Assembly (NCBI GenBank): GCA_031272895.1
Contig: JAISSW010000010.1
Span: forward strand, 34,038 to 98,037
Length of the DNA: 64,000 bases
Source of the DNA: Clostridium sp.
Lineage (GTDB): Bacteria; Bacillota; Clostridia; Oscillospirales; Acutalibacteraceae
Reading direction: 5' to 3'
Shown: positions 47,316 to 57,980 of the stretch, one piece after another
How positions within the stretch are numbered: position 1 is the first letter of the stretch
How the letters are laid out: each line of letters starts with the position of its first letter
Notes under the pieces: model-generated
Database searches by the model: none
Told to the model about the DNA's origin: nothing
What the model saw: the letters and a program-made list of their open reading frames with translations, nothing else
Program-made: the position numbers and the translations under genes

Positions 47316-49037
47316 TTAGTCGCCAAGCACTGCACCGCCACTGACAGGTCCGACCAGCTTGGCGTAGCGAGCTAACCAGCCGCCGGTGACGTTGGGCGCG
47401 GGCGCAGTCCATTCGGCACGGCGTGCTTCAAGCTCCTCGTCACTGATTAGCACGTCAATGGAGCGCTTGCTGACCGAGAGGCGAACTGTGTCGCCCTCAC
47501 GCACAAGGGCAATCGGACCGCCAAGCGCGGCCTCAGGCGCAACGTGACCTATAACCCCGCCGCGTGAAAGCCCGCTGAAGCGACCGTCCGTAACAAGCGC
47601 CACGTCCTTGTCCAAGCCGCGCCCGCAAAGCAGGGCGGTCAGCATAAGCATTTCCGGCATACCCGGTCCGCCCTTTGGCCCCTCATAGCGGATAACCATG
47701 ACGTCGCCGGGCTTAATTTTGCCCATAAGCAGGGCTGTGAACGCCTTGCGCTCGCCGTCAAACACACGGGCGGGTCCCTCATGCTCCCACATTGCGGGGT
47801 CAACACCCGCGGTTTTAATTACGGCTCCCAAGGGGGCTATGTTGCCCTTAAGTACCATCAGTCCGCCCTCCGGGGAATAGGGCTGTTCTGCGGGGTGTAT
47901 TACCTCGGAATCCAGTACCTGCGCCTTTTCAACTACCTCCGCAAGGGATTTAGGAGCAATTTCCTGTGCGCCCGCCTTGTGTTTTTTGCTGTGCATGGTC
48001 ATCACGTCGCCGTTAAGCAGCCCTGCTCCGATTGCCTGCTTTATGACCGCGGACACGCCGCCCGCCGCGTCTAAATCCTGCATAAGGTGCTTGCCGGAGG
48101 GGGAGAGCTTGACCCAGTGGGGTGTTGTGCGGCTCAGGGAATCAAAATCGTCCAAGGTAATTTTAATGCCAAGCTCATGGGCAAGCGCGGGCAGGTGCAG
48201 CGCCGTGTTGGTGGAGCAGCCCAAAAGCATATCCATTTTAATGGCGTTCAAAAAGCTTTCGCGGGTTAGGAAGGAGGAGGGGACTACATCATAGTTTGCC
48301 AGCTCAACGGAAAGGATACCGGCATTCTTCGCCATGTGGTAGCGCCTTGCGGCTACGGCGGGTACTGTGCCGGTGCCGGGCAGTGAGATTCCCAAAACCT
48401 CGGTCATGCACGCCATGGAGTTTGCGGTGAACATACCCTGGCAGCTGCCGCAGCCCGGGCAAACCTCGTCCTCGTAGGCAACGTAGACCTCCTCGTCCAG
48501 CGTACCGGCAAGAACCTGCCCCGCGCATTCGGCAATATCCTGAACGTCAACACGCTTGCCCTTGTAATTGCCCGCAAGCATTGGCCCGCCGGTAACGACG
48601 ATGAACGGCAAATCCAAGCGCAGGGCACCCATAATCATTCCGGGGATAATCTTGTCGCAGGAGCAAATAAGCACCAGTGCGTCGCAAACGTGGGATTGTG
48701 CCATGGTTTCCACGCTGTCCGCAATCAGCTCACGGCTCGGCAGGGAATAGCGCATACCCTGCGTACCCATAACAATGCCGTCGCAAATGCCTATTGTTTG
48801 GAACTCTACCGGTGTGCCGCCGCCCATAAGTATACCCTCACGCACGGCAGCGCCTATCTTGTCCAAATTAGAGTGACCCGGGAAGAAGTTGGAGTAGCTG
48901 TTAACAACCCCAATAAACGGGCGGTAGATTTGCTCGTCCGTCAGTCCCGCGCCCTTCATTAGGGAGCGGCTGCTGATTTTCGCTTCGCCCTGCTTAAGTA
49001 TGTCTGAACGGTAATCCTCGCGCAGCTCTCGTTTCAT
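47316..49037 (-). CDS. ilvD: Dihydroxy-acid dehydratase family protein (IlvD/Edd)
   Basis: IlvD turns 2,3-dihydroxyacids into 2-keto acids in valine, isoleucine and leucine synthesis, using an iron-sulfur cluster. Cluster and active-site motifs are [15 protein letters not shown] and [16 protein letters not shown]. The C-terminal part has [19 protein letters not shown] and [11 protein letters not shown]. The N-terminal motif reads [16 protein letters not shown] rather than the usual NSWNEIVPGH, so a related sugar-acid dehydratase is possible. Length 573 is typical. AAAGGAG precedes ATG 49037. No other branched-chain genes are adjacent. Confidence 0.82.
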   Translation of the reverse strand: MKRELREDYRSDILKQGEAKISSRSLMKGAGLTDEQIYRPFIGVVNSYSNFFPGHSNLDKIGAAVREGILMGGGTPVEFQTIGICDGIVMGTQGMRYSLPSRELIADSVETMAQSHVCDALVLICSCDKIIPGMIMGALRLDLPFIVVTGGPMLAGNYKGKRVDVQDIAECAGQVLAGTLDEEVYVAYEDEVCPGCGSCQGMFTANSMACMTEVLGISLPGTGTVPAVAARRYHMAKNAGILSVELANYDVVPSSFLTRESFLNAIKMDMLLGCSTNTALHLPALAHELGIKITLDDFDSLSRTTPHWVKLSPSGKHLMQDLDAAGGVSAVIKQAIGAGLLNGDVMTMHSKKHKAGAQEIAPKSLAEVVEKAQVLDSEVIHPAEQPYSPEGGLMVLKGNIAPLGAVIKTAGVDPAMWEHEGPARVFDGERKAFTALLMGKIKPGDVMVIRYEGPKGGPGMPEMLMLTALLCGRGLDKDVALVTDGRFSGLSRGGVIGHVAPEAALGGPIALVREGDTVRLSVSKRSIDVLISDEELEARRAEWTAPAPNVTGGWLARYAKLVGPVSGGAVLGD

Positions 49038-49069
49038 GTTGTTTCTCCTTTCTTTTTTGTTTAGTCTGC

Positions 49070-49912
49070 TTACGGAAGCAGTGTCCTGTAATCCAATATT
49101 GTGCCGGGGTCATTCTCGGTGGTCTTGCCGTCCTTGAGCAAAAACCAAATTGTGCCGCCCTGTTCGTAATCCGTGCAAATGTATTCCTCGCCGCTTACGG
49201 CATATTTTATGTGCCCGGGATAACTCTCTTCAACCTCCTTGCTGTCGGTCCAAAAGCTAAGGCGGTCGCTTACCTTTTCGTCCTTAAGCGTCAGCGTATA
49301 GTATTCCTTGGCATCGCGGCTCCCGTCGTCAGGCAAAGCCTTAATCACCCGCACCTTGCCCTCGCCAAGGAAGTATTCGCTGATGTACCAATTTGGCAGC
49401 AGTGTGCGGTCATAAATAAGCAGCGGTTCCATGGTGATTGCTACGCCCGCCTCAAGCCGTTTGCCGTTGCGGGCAATTTCCTCCCGCAGTTCCCGAACAG
49501 TGAGCGTGCATTTGCCGGCGTAAAGCAGCTTGCCCGCCAAGCCGTCAACCTCTGCAAACAGGCAGTCAACAGGAGCCATGTCGTTTTCGCTTTCCCAAGC
49601 GGGGGGATAATATGTTATACACCAGGTCAGGTTTTCGGGTGTGTAGTTATAATAAGCGGGGTATATCTGTGTGCCTACCGACTGATAAGCGGTGTATTTC
49701 ATTTTTAGTGTGCTTTGACCTGCGTTCGTCATGCGCGCACTTGCCAAAAATACTGCGGACGCCTCGTTGATTTGTGTCTGCACGCCGCTGTAATCCGGCG
49801 GCTCGTAGGAACGATATGATGAGCTGAGCGGAGCAAGAGCCACCGCGTAGCCCACCGTAAAGGCGCTTATGCAAAGTGCAAGCACAATGCATACTGCCAC
49901 TGCTTTCTTCAT
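49070..49912 (-). CDS. Hypothetical secreted or membrane-anchored protein
   Basis: An N-terminal hydrophobic segment ([23 protein letters not shown], here split by residues, about positions 4-26) acts as signal or anchor. The remaining about 250 residues form a mixed alpha/beta extracellular domain with two internal Cys. I do not recognise a family or catalytic motif. GGAGGTAACAG precedes the start. It sits 11 bases downstream of the ketopantoate reductase-like gene and 32 bases upstream of ilvD, so the three may share a transcript. Confidence 0.6.
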   Translation of the reverse strand: MKKAVAVCIVLALCISAFTVGYAVALAPLSSSYRSYEPPDYSGVQTQINEASAVFLASARMTNAGQSTLKMKYTAYQSVGTQIYPAYYNYTPENLTWCITYYPPAWESENDMAPVDCLFAEVDGLAGKLLYAGKCTLTVRELREEIARNGKRLEAGVAITMEPLLIYDRTLLPNWYISEYFLGEGKVRVIKALPDDGSRDAKEYYTLTLKDEKVSDRLSFWTDSKEVEESYPGHIKYAVSGEEYICTDYEQGGTIWFLLKDGKTTENDPGTILDYRTLLP

Positions 49913-49923
49913 CTGTTACCTCC

Positions 49924-50946
49924 TTAGAGCTTAAGCTCATTTATATTGTGTATCCCCATTTGGCGCTCGCCGCGTTCTATTTGGTGAATCATACCCACAA
50001 TTTGCTCATTCACCGGGCAACTGACGCCAAATTCACCGCCGCGGCGCAGGAAATACCCGTTAAGGTAGTCTATTTCCGTTAATTCGCCGCGCTCAAGGCT
50101 CTGGAGCGTGCTTGGGTGGACCTTGCCTATCCTTACCTTGCCTATCACCTGGAACAGCTTGCCGAACAGCGCGTTTGCCGCTTTGCTTTGGTGCTTAACA
50201 AGCAGCCTGTAGTCCAATATGCCCATAAACGGCGGCACATCAAGCCCGATTGCGGCGGCAACCGCCATTCCCTCCCGTGCGATTGACAAAAACGCCGCGC
50301 GTGCCTTTTTGTCATCCAGCAGCTTGCCCAGCGTCATACCGGAAAGGGCGCAAAGGGCGTTAACACAGGCGTTAAACACCAGCTTGCTGTATAAATCCGC
50401 AAGAATACAGCCGCTGATTGAGGTTGGCTGGCAGCAATTGACAAACCTGCGCAGGTATTCAAGCCTTTTGTCAGCCTCAGGGGAGCTTTCGCCCTGTGCC
50501 GCCCGCCCGATAATAAAGTGTCCGCCGCTTGTCAGCTCCGCCTTGCCAATACCCTTGGAGGTAGCCCCAATGCCAATCATGCAGGAAACGGTGCGCTCCT
50601 CGCCCACTACCTCGCTCATCAGCTCCGTAGTGATTCCGTTTTGCAGCCCCAAAACAAGGCTGTCGGGGTGCAGCCTTGGCAGCAGCGCCCTTGCAACGTG
50701 TGGCATTGCCTGCGCCTTTGTTGCAATGAGTACGCAGTCATAGCTTTCGGCAAGCTCGTCAATGCTGCCAAAAGCCCTGAGCCTTGCGCTATGCTCGCCC
50801 TCACAGCCCGTCAGAGCAAAATCATTGTCGCGCAGATATTCGGCTTCCTCAGGTCTGCCGAGTACGTCGAACACAAAACCCGCTTTTGCGGCAAAAACCG
50901 CAACCGTGCCGCCAATGGCACCGGGACCAACTAAAAGCGTTTTCAA
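49924..50946 (-). CDS. Ketopantoate reductase family protein
   Basis: A 340-residue PanE/ApbA-like NADP-dependent reductase. The dinucleotide motif is VGPGAIGGTVAVFAAK. LIATKAQAM holds the family Lys, LGLQNGITT the conserved Asn, and ADLYSKLVFNACVNAL the catalytic Lys region. True PanE reduces 2-dehydropantoate for pantothenate and CoA synthesis. This one is longer and diverged, and no panB/panC gene is near, so the substrate is uncertain. The start is TTG 50946, with GGAGGG nine bases upstream. Confidence 0.75.
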   Translation of the reverse strand: MKTLLVGPGAIGGTVAVFAAKAGFVFDVLGRPEEAEYLRDNDFALTGCEGEHSARLRAFGSIDELAESYDCVLIATKAQAMPHVARALLPRLHPDSLVLGLQNGITTELMSEVVGEERTVSCMIGIGATSKGIGKAELTSGGHFIIGRAAQGESSPEADKRLEYLRRFVNCCQPTSISGCILADLYSKLVFNACVNALCALSGMTLGKLLDDKKARAAFLSIAREGMAVAAAIGLDVPPFMGILDYRLLVKHQSKAANALFGKLFQVIGKVRIGKVHPSTLQSLERGELTEIDYLNGYFLRRGGEFGVSCPVNEQIVGMIHQIERGERQMGIHNINELKL

Positions 50947-51031
50947 GTTTACTTGCCCTCCATGCGCAAAAATATCCCCTTAGTATTATCGCATATTTTT
51001 TAACGCATTTTTTGGCATATTTGTTAAGCTT

Positions 51032-52405
51032 TTATGAACATTTCAGTTTACTTGTAATTAAACGACCAACCTTATACGGGTCGCCGCAGCCAAGTGTGAT
51101 TACCAAATCGCCCGCCCGAACACGTTCGCTCACATAAGCCGCCGTTTCCTCAAAGTTGGGGAACCACACGGCGCCGGGGATTTTGCTTGTCAAATCGCTT
51201 GTGTGTATGCCGTAGGTGTTTACTTCCCTTGAGCCTTTTATTTCGGTAAGCACGGCAAAATCCGGAATTTGAAGCACACGGGCAAAATCCTCCAGCAGCA
51301 TTGCCGTTCGGCTGAAGGTGAAAGGCTGAAAAACCGCCCAAACCCTGCCGTAGCCCATATCCATGGCGGCGTTGAGCGTAGCCTCAAGCTCCTTTGGGTG
51401 GTGGGCATAATCGTCCGCAATGGTTACGCCGTTAACCTTCGCCATAATCTCAAAGCGCCGCCCCGCGCCGCCGAAGCTTTCCACGGCGGCAATGGCGTCG
51501 CCCCAAGCCAAGCCCTCAAGCCGGCAGGCGGCAAGCGCCGCAAGGGAATTGTTGACGTTGTGTATACCGGGTGTGTTGAGCTTTACCGGGTATTCGCAGC
51601 CCTCCGCGGCAAGGGTATAGCGCGGCAGCTGATTTTCAAGGCTTATATTAACCGCACGGGCAAAGCAGCCCTCGCCCGTCCCCACGGGAACAAGCCGTTT
51701 CCCGGCTTCTAAAGCGGCGACAGCAAGCAGGGTGTTCTCGTCGTCCGCGTTGTAAATAACGCTCCGCGCCCTGTTTGCGAACAAGGTAAAGGAATTGCGC
51801 AGGTTTTCCATTGTCTTGAAGTATTCCATGTGGTCCGCGTCAATGTTAAGGATAATGGCGGTTGTGGGGCTTATGCTCAAAAAGGTGTCGGCAAATTCGC
51901 AGGACTCCACAACCATTGCCTCTCCGCCGCCATTGATTCCGTTTGTGCCTGTCAGCGGCAGCTTGCCGCCGATAACCGCGCTTGGGTCGCGCCCACACTT
52001 GAGCAAAATGTGCGTCAGCATTGCGGTTACGGTGGTTTTGCCGTGCGTGCCGCTCACGCCAATCGTGTTGCCGTAGCCCTCCGTAATGGCGCCCAAAAGC
52101 TTTGCGCGCTCATAGGTGGGTATGCCGGATTCCCTTGCGGCCACAAGCTCCGGGTTATCCGGCAAAAGCGCCGCGGTGAAGACGATAAGCTCCGCCCCAC
52201 GGATATTTTCCGCCCTTTGGGGCATTGCTACGGGCAGACCAAGCGCACGCACTCTCTCAAGCGTTTCGCTCTCGCCGCTGTCCGAGCCGCTTACGCTGAA
52301 GCCCCTTGCGTGCAATATCTCCGCAAGCGGGAACATTCCCGCGCCGCCAATGCCGATAAAATGCACACGGCAGGGCTTTTTTAGCAGTTCACGCAATCTT
52401 TCCAT
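51032..52405 (-). CDS. murC: UDP-N-acetylmuramate--L-alanine ligase
   Basis: MurC adds L-alanine to UDP-MurNAc, the first amino acid of the peptidoglycan stem. The N-terminal GIGGAGMFPLAEIL binds UDP, GVSGTHGKTTVTAML is the ATP loop, HMEYFKTM follows, and DDYAHHPKELEATL is the MurC-specific motif. The start is ATG 52405, set by AGGAGAGAG upstream; the longer frame is not conserved. It has 457 residues. It lies 28 bases after polA, at the end of the 59261-51032 operon. Confidence 0.95.
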   Translation of the reverse strand: MERLRELLKKPCRVHFIGIGGAGMFPLAEILHARGFSVSGSDSGESETLERVRALGLPVAMPQRAENIRGAELIVFTAALLPDNPELVAARESGIPTYERAKLLGAITEGYGNTIGVSGTHGKTTVTAMLTHILLKCGRDPSAVIGGKLPLTGTNGINGGGEAMVVESCEFADTFLSISPTTAIILNIDADHMEYFKTMENLRNSFTLFANRARSVIYNADDENTLLAVAALEAGKRLVPVGTGEGCFARAVNISLENQLPRYTLAAEGCEYPVKLNTPGIHNVNNSLAALAACRLEGLAWGDAIAAVESFGGAGRRFEIMAKVNGVTIADDYAHHPKELEATLNAAMDMGYGRVWAVFQPFTFSRTAMLLEDFARVLQIPDFAVLTEIKGSREVNTYGIHTSDLTSKIPGAVWFPNFEETAAYVSERVRAGDLVITLGCGDPYKVGRLITSKLKCS

Positions 52406-52433
52406 AAACTCTCTCCTAATGAACGGTGGTTTA

Positions 52434-55019
52434 TCAGCCCTTGGCGTCAAACCAGGTTTTTCCGCTGTGCACGTCCGCTTTCAGCTCCACGGAAAGCTGC
52501 GCGGCGTTTTCCATTTCCTCTTTAAGCAGAGCCTCCGCCATTGCCTGCTCCTCCAAGGGCGCTTCCAAAAGCAGCTCGTCATGCACCTGAAGAATCAGGC
52601 GGGAAGCCATTTTTTCCTTTGCAAGGCGCCTGTAGACACGCAGCATGGCTATCTTGATTATATCTGCCGCGGTACCCTGAATTGGCATATTGCGGGCTAC
52701 ACGTTCGCCGAATGAGCGGGTATTGTAGTTTGAGGCTACAAGCTCCGGCAAGGCAAGACTGCGCCCGAACAGCGTCTTTGCGCAGCCGCAGGACTTCGCT
52801 TGGGCAATAGCGGAATCCATATATGCCTTAACGCCCGAGTATGCCGCAAAAAAGCTGTTGATATATTTCTCCGCCTCCCAGCGCGGCACACCTATGTCCG
52901 CGGCAAGGGAAAAGGCGCTTATGCCGTAAACTATGCCGAAGTTAACAGCCTTCGCGCGGGTGCGCAGCAGGGGGGTAATAAGCTCCTGCGGCAAACCGAA
53001 CACCTGAGCCGCGGTTACCGCGTGAATATCCTGCCCGTTGCGGAAGGCCTCCAGCAGGCGCTCGTCCTGCGCCATGTGAGCAAGAATACGCAGCTCAATC
53101 TGTGAGTAGTCGGCGTCAACTAAAACATAGCCCGGCTTTGCCCGCAGGTAACGCCGCAGCTCCCTGCCCAAGGGAGTTCTGATTGGGATATTCTGCAGGT
53201 TCGGTTCGCTGGAGGAAAGCCGACCGGTGCGGGTTTCCGTTTGGTTAAGCGTGGAGTGAACACGACCGTCGTCCCGCAGGGCGCGCAGCAGCCCTATGCA
53301 ATAGGTTGCGTTCAGCTTTGTCAGCTTACGGTATTCCAAAACCTTTTCAACAATCGGGTAATCCGGAGCCAGCTTTTCAAGCACCTCCGCGTTGGTGGAA
53401 TAGCCTGTCTTGGTCTTTTTACCTGTGGGTAAGCCAAGCCTGCCAAACAAAATATCCCCCAGCTGCTTTGGCGAAAGTATATTGAAATCCTCGCCTGCAA
53501 GAGCATAAATCTCAGCCTCCGCCGTCGTGATTTCCCCCTGCAGGCTGTGACCAAAATTGCGCAAGCCCTCTGAATCAAGGGCAAAGCCCTCGTGCTCCAT
53601 TGCCGCTAAAACCTCTGCTAGCGGCAGCTCAATCTCTTGGTAGAGCCTTGCCTGTCTGCTGTCCTCAAGCGCCTTTTCCAGCGCGGGGAACAGAGCAGGG
53701 AGTATAGCTGCCTGCGCGCCGCCCGTGTATTCGCCCGTCCCGGGAGTTATGCCGTAATCCATGGCGACCCGCGTCAGGCTGTAATCCGAACGCCCGCCGC
53801 GCAGAACATAGGCCGCAAGGGAGCTGTCGCCGGCAATGCCGCGAGGGGTAAGCCCCAAGGCAAAGGCAAGACGGCAAAGCGACTTTGCGTCGTCTGTGAA
53901 TTTTGCTATTTTTTCGTCCTCAAGCAGCTGCTTAAGAAAGGGAATATATCCGGCGTTAAGCCCCTGCGCAAGCACAACACCCTCACCAAGGGCAAAGCAC
54001 AGCCCCTCCTCAGTCAAAACGCAATACGCTTTTTTTTCGCTGCGCAGGCGAGCAAGCAGTTCGTCAAGCGCCGGCTCGGCAACAGGGGAGGGGGGAGAGA
54101 AAAGAGAGCGCACAGGCTCCTCTTCTTTTTTGGGGGGAGGCACATTTTCAACCAAGCGCTCCAAAACCTTGTACATCTCCAAATCCGCAAGCAGGGCAGT
54201 CAGCTTGGCTGTTTGCTGCGGCTGTATGCGGTAGTCCTCCGCGCTGAGCTTTTCAAGGGGAGCGCTGCGGCAAATGCGCCCCAGCTCGCGGCTCATAAAG
54301 GCGCTTTCCCGCCCCGCAAGCAGTAAATCCTTTTGGCGCTGCTTGATTTCAGGGCTGTCGGCGTCAACCGCTGCATATAGGTTCTCAAGAGTTCCGTATT
54401 TTGCAATCAGGGAGCGCGCGGTTTTGTCGCCAATGCCCGCCACACCCGGGATATTATCGGAGCTGTCGCCGCAAAGCCCCTTGTATTCCACAAGCCCCGC
54501 CGGCGCAAAGCCGTATTCCTCCTCAAATAATTCGGGGGTAAAGCGTGTAGTTACCGCCTGCCCGCCCTTGCTTGCGGCTAAGAGAATAGTGGTTCTTTTG
54601 TCCGCAAGCTGAAGAGCGTCCCTGTCGCCCGTGGCAACAAAAACGCTGTGCCCCTGCGCCGCGCCGTTTTGGGCTAAGGTTCCCAAAAGGTCGTCCGCCT
54701 CGTAGCTCGCAAGCTCAACCGTGCTTATGCCAAGCAACGGCAGAAGCTCCTTAACAACGGGAAATTGCTGCGCAAGCTCAGGCGGCATTTGCTTGCGCCC
54801 CGCCTTGTATTCCTCGTATTGCTTGTGGCGGAAGGTCTTTTCGCGCCTGTCAAAGGCGACAGCAAGAGCGTCAGGCTCAACGTCCGCCCGCAGCTTAAGC
54901 AGCATTTGCAAAAAGCCATGCACCGCATTAGTGAAGCGCCCGTCCTTTGTCGTCAGGGGGCGCACACCATAGTAGGCACGGTTAATAAGACTGTTGCCGT
55001 CAAGGATTAAAAAAGTCAT
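52434..55019 (-). CDS. polA: DNA polymerase I
   Basis: PolA fills gaps and removes RNA primers. The N-terminal about 290 residues are the 5'-3' exonuclease (LDGNSLINRAYYG, AVAFDRREKTFRHK, GDSSDNIPGVAGIGDKTA). The middle domain corresponds to the 3'-5' exonuclease but lacks its metal-binding Asp and Glu, so proofreading is probably lost as in Bacillus-type enzymes. The polymerase domain has DYSQIELRILAHM (motif A), RTRAKAVNFGIVYG (motif B) and LILQVHDELLLEAP (motif C). The start ATG 55019 overlaps the stop of the upstream symporter gene by one base, so it is translationally coupled. Confidence 0.95.
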   Translation of the reverse strand: MTFLILDGNSLINRAYYGVRPLTTKDGRFTNAVHGFLQMLLKLRADVEPDALAVAFDRREKTFRHKQYEEYKAGRKQMPPELAQQFPVVKELLPLLGISTVELASYEADDLLGTLAQNGAAQGHSVFVATGDRDALQLADKRTTILLAASKGGQAVTTRFTPELFEEEYGFAPAGLVEYKGLCGDSSDNIPGVAGIGDKTARSLIAKYGTLENLYAAVDADSPEIKQRQKDLLLAGRESAFMSRELGRICRSAPLEKLSAEDYRIQPQQTAKLTALLADLEMYKVLERLVENVPPPKKEEEPVRSLFSPPSPVAEPALDELLARLRSEKKAYCVLTEEGLCFALGEGVVLAQGLNAGYIPFLKQLLEDEKIAKFTDDAKSLCRLAFALGLTPRGIAGDSSLAAYVLRGGRSDYSLTRVAMDYGITPGTGEYTGGAQAAILPALFPALEKALEDSRQARLYQEIELPLAEVLAAMEHEGFALDSEGLRNFGHSLQGEITTAEAEIYALAGEDFNILSPKQLGDILFGRLGLPTGKKTKTGYSTNAEVLEKLAPDYPIVEKVLEYRKLTKLNATYCIGLLRALRDDGRVHSTLNQTETRTGRLSSSEPNLQNIPIRTPLGRELRRYLRAKPGYVLVDADYSQIELRILAHMAQDERLLEAFRNGQDIHAVTAAQVFGLPQELITPLLRTRAKAVNFGIVYGISAFSLAADIGVPRWEAEKYINSFFAAYSGVKAYMDSAIAQAKSCGCAKTLFGRSLALPELVASNYNTRSFGERVARNMPIQGTAADIIKIAMLRVYRRLAKEKMASRLILQVHDELLLEAPLEEQAMAEALLKEEMENAAQLSVELKADVHSGKTWFDAKG

Positions 55020-56455
55020 CAATTGCCCTGCCTTTGTTCAAGCTCCTGTTCGTTTTCCGCCATGTCCGCCGCGGCGGCCCTCTGCGCAAGGGAGGCACGA
55101 AGCTCCTCCATTTTTGCGCCGTCCAGCTTGTATTTTGTCCTGAACACCAAGAAAGATAACAGCACGAATGCCGGCGGTATGGCAAACATCATTATGCTTA
55201 TGCCCGTTGTTGCGCTTTGGGGCTGAGCCTCTAAAGAACCGTCGTAATGAGCGAGCTTAAGCCCCGCGCCGATTATCAGGCTTTGGATAGCGTACGCCGC
55301 CTTTAGCAACAGGCTCTTCATGGAGAAAACGACTGAATCCGTGCGCTTGCCGGTTTTGTATTCGCCGTAGTCAACCACGTCCGCAAGCATGGCGGTCTGT
55401 GCCACAAACATTGCGCCAATTCCCGCGCAGCCGACTGCGCCGCAAGCAAGGAACAAATAGAAATTAACCTGCCCCACAAGGAACATTGCAATGTAAGCCG
55501 CAAAGCTGACAGCCATTGCGCCCTTTACCACCATGCCGCGCCCAAACGAGCGCGAAAGAATTGGCAGCAGCACTAAGCCGATTGCCTGCCCGGCACCAAC
55601 CACCATGCCAAAAAGGCTCATTTTGTCCGCGTCGCCAACAACCCACTTGAAGTAATATATCCCCAAGCCGTTTGTTAAATACCACCCTGTGTTAAAAAGT
55701 ATTGCCGTAACCATAAAGGCAAGCAGCTGGTCGTTGCTTTTGATTACGGCGAACGCCTTTCCAAGCGTGATTTTCTCCTTTGGGGCGTTGGGATAGACCC
55801 TTGGCATTTTGCGTGTGGCGAACACGGTCACGCAGCTTGCAAGCACCATAATAGCGCCGCAAACCGCCGCCCAGCGGGTAAAGCCCTGTTGGCTGCTCTC
55901 TGTGCCGTCGCCCAAGAGCTTAACCATCTTTACCGTTAAAACAACAATAAGAAGCTGCCCCGCGCCGCTGAAAAGCCGCGGAATCGCCGCCACTATGTTG
56001 CGTTCCTTGGGGTCGTTGGTAAAGGTTGGCACCATGGACCAGTAGGGGATATCCGTAATGGTGTAGGTCATGCCCCAAAGCACATAGCAGGCTGAGGCGT
56101 AAAGCCACAGCGCCTTGCTTGGGCTTGCGGCGTTAACCTCAAAGCCGGGGTTGGCAAACAGGGCAACCAGCACAAGCGCATTCAGCACTGTGCCAAGCAA
56201 AATCCACGGGCGGAATTTGCCTTGCTTTGAGCGGGTGTTATCTACAATGGTGCCCATCATCGGGTCGTTTATGCCGTCCCAGATGCGGGCTACAGCCGCC
56301 ACACCGCCAATAAATACCGAGTTTATCAGCAGCACGTCAGTGAAGTAATTCATCAAGAAGGAGTTGAAAAGACCATAGCTCAGGTCCAAACCTATGGCTC
56401 CCACGCCATAGCCCAAAACACTGCCCCAATCAAGCTGTTTTTTCTGCGCGCTCAA
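55019..56455 (-). CDS. GPH-family sugar:cation symporter (copy 1)
   Basis: A 478-residue, 12-helix glycoside-pentoside-hexuronide:cation symporter of the MelB type. Family landmarks: IGLDLSYGLFNSFLMNYFTD, ARIWDGINDPMMGTIVDNT with the cation-site Asp, GKFRPWILLGT, and ITDIPYWSMVP. The start is TTG 56455, which overlaps the TGA of the upstream symporter gene. A basic/polar C-terminal tail (EQELEQRQGN) is present. The substrate is unknown. The neighbouring Gfo/Idh oxidoreductase points to sugar or sugar-derivative use. Confidence 0.88.
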   Translation of the reverse strand: MSAQKKQLDWGSVLGYGVGAIGLDLSYGLFNSFLMNYFTDVLLINSVFIGGVAAVARIWDGINDPMMGTIVDNTRSKQGKFRPWILLGTVLNALVLVALFANPGFEVNAASPSKALWLYASACYVLWGMTYTITDIPYWSMVPTFTNDPKERNIVAAIPRLFSGAGQLLIVVLTVKMVKLLGDGTESSQQGFTRWAAVCGAIMVLASCVTVFATRKMPRVYPNAPKEKITLGKAFAVIKSNDQLLAFMVTAILFNTGWYLTNGLGIYYFKWVVGDADKMSLFGMVVGAGQAIGLVLLPILSRSFGRGMVVKGAMAVSFAAYIAMFLVGQVNFYLFLACGAVGCAGIGAMFVAQTAMLADVVDYGEYKTGKRTDSVVFSMKSLLLKAAYAIQSLIIGAGLKLAHYDGSLEAQPQSATTGISIMMFAIPPAFVLLSFLVFRTKYKLDGAKMEELRASLAQRAAAADMAENEQELEQRQGN

Positions 56456-57957
56456 GCTATTTCCTCGCCTTTCGCAATAATCTCTTTCTTCATGTTCTCG
56501 TAGTATTCCTCGTCAATAAAATATTTTTTGCGGTAAACGAGGTAGCCGATAACAAGCAGCATCGTGGGAATGACGGTTATTGCCACCAGCAGGTAATTAA
56601 GGCTGGAGGTATCCACACTTTGCAGCAGCTCGCTGATTTTTTCTAACTTGACTATCTCAGTGAGCTCGCCGCGCTTGACCTCGTTTTCCCAGTCGCTTAT
56701 TTGGTTCGTTACGTTCGTCAGCCCCAGCGCCAGCAGTATTGCCGCAACAGCGCCGGAAACAATGGCGCTTGCGGTCTGTAAAAACAGCGGACGCACGGAA
56801 TAAATCAGCCCCTCCTGACGGTTGCCTGTGCGCAGCTCGTTGTATTCCACCGTGTTGCTGACGGAAACCAGCATGGTCATATAGAACGCGTTGGAGCCGA
56901 AGCCCGCGAACAACAGACCGAGAATATATGTCACAAACAAAGCGGTGTCCCAGCCGCCGCCCCTTGGCAGAACCAAGCCCGCGGTGAGCACAACCGCGTT
57001 GCCGAAGATAAACAGCAGCGTGCAGAACTTAACAACCCTTTTGCGCCCAAACCGAATGTGCAGCTTGTCCAGCAAAATGTTTGCAAGCACACCGCCGGCG
57101 GCAACGCCAACCATTGAAACAGTGTAAAGGAAGCCGTCATACTTAAAGCGGGTGTAAATAAACAGCTGAGAAAGCGTGGAGCTGAGCAGACCGCCGGCAA
57201 TGCTTTGACAAATCAGCCCAAGGCAAGCCCAAAGCAGCTGGTCGTTTGTTACCACCACGCGGATAATATCCTTAAACTTAAGCCGCGGGGCTTTTTCGGC
57301 GTTCTTTACCGCGAACTCCGGCTCGTGCGCTCCAAACAGGGTGAACAGCTGCGTCCCAAGCATTGCAGCCGTGGCAATGACGGCTATAACGGGGAAAGCA
57401 ATTGCCGCTGAGCCGCCAATGGCGTTTTGTCCGTTAGTAAGCATGGGTATAAGGACGAACGCCGCCGCGGAGCCAATGCTGCCGGTAAAGCAGGCAAGGC
57501 TTGTGAGCTTCGTGCGCTCTGTCTGGTCGCTTGTCAGGGCGGGCAGCATACCCCAGTAGGCAATGTCGTTAAGGCTGTAGGTTGCTGCAAGCGCCACGTT
57601 GGCAAACGCCAAAAAGACCAAGAATTTCCAGCCGTCCAACGGTACGCTGAATATAAGGAACAGCACCACCGCCGCAGAAAGTCCGCCTATCACAATCCAG
57701 GGCTTAAAGCGCCCGTATTTTGAGTGCGTGTTCTCAATCAGCCCGCCAACGAACGGGTCTATTATGGCGTCAAACGCACGGCAGCACACCATAATCACAG
57801 TCACAAGCGCAAATTCCGCAACGCTCAAATGCTTGGTGTAAAGGATAAACGCCAGAAGATAACCACTGTAGAGCGTGTAGAACAAATCCCGTCCGGAGGT
57901 GCCGATTGCGAACATGAAGCGATTGCGCTTCGGGTCAATTCTTTGTGGCCTTGCCAT
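56452..57957 (-). CDS. GPH-family sugar:cation symporter (copy 2)
   Basis: A 501-residue paralogue of the next gene, about 12 helices. Landmarks are MFAIGTSGRDLFYTLYSGY, RAFDAIIDPFVGGLIENTH, GRFKPWIVIGG and LNDIAYWGMLPALTSD. A soluble insert after helix 11 (WENEVKRGELTEIVKLEKI) is distinctive. It is in an operon with the Gfo/Idh gene (24 bases upstream) and copy 1 (overlapping). Two different symporters side by side may handle related glycosides or form a matched pair of uptake and exchange. Confidence 0.87.
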   Translation of the reverse strand: MARPQRIDPKRNRFMFAIGTSGRDLFYTLYSGYLLAFILYTKHLSVAEFALVTVIMVCCRAFDAIIDPFVGGLIENTHSKYGRFKPWIVIGGLSAAVVLFLIFSVPLDGWKFLVFLAFANVALAATYSLNDIAYWGMLPALTSDQTERTKLTSLACFTGSIGSAAAFVLIPMLTNGQNAIGGSAAIAFPVIAVIATAAMLGTQLFTLFGAHEPEFAVKNAEKAPRLKFKDIIRVVVTNDQLLWACLGLICQSIAGGLLSSTLSQLFIYTRFKYDGFLYTVSMVGVAAGGVLANILLDKLHIRFGRKRVVKFCTLLFIFGNAVVLTAGLVLPRGGGWDTALFVTYILGLLFAGFGSNAFYMTMLVSVSNTVEYNELRTGNRQEGLIYSVRPLFLQTASAIVSGAVAAILLALGLTNVTNQISDWENEVKRGELTEIVKLEKISELLQSVDTSSLNYLLVAITVIPTMLLVIGYLVYRKKYFIDEEYYENMKKEIIAKGEEIA

Positions 57958-57980
57958 TGCTTTCTCCCTTTGCTGTTGTT

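Noticed and set aside
47316..49037. 6-phosphogluconate dehydratase (Edd) instead of IlvD
   Set aside because: The cluster motifs and length fit the IlvD side better, though the changed N-terminal motif keeps some doubt, as noted in the entry.
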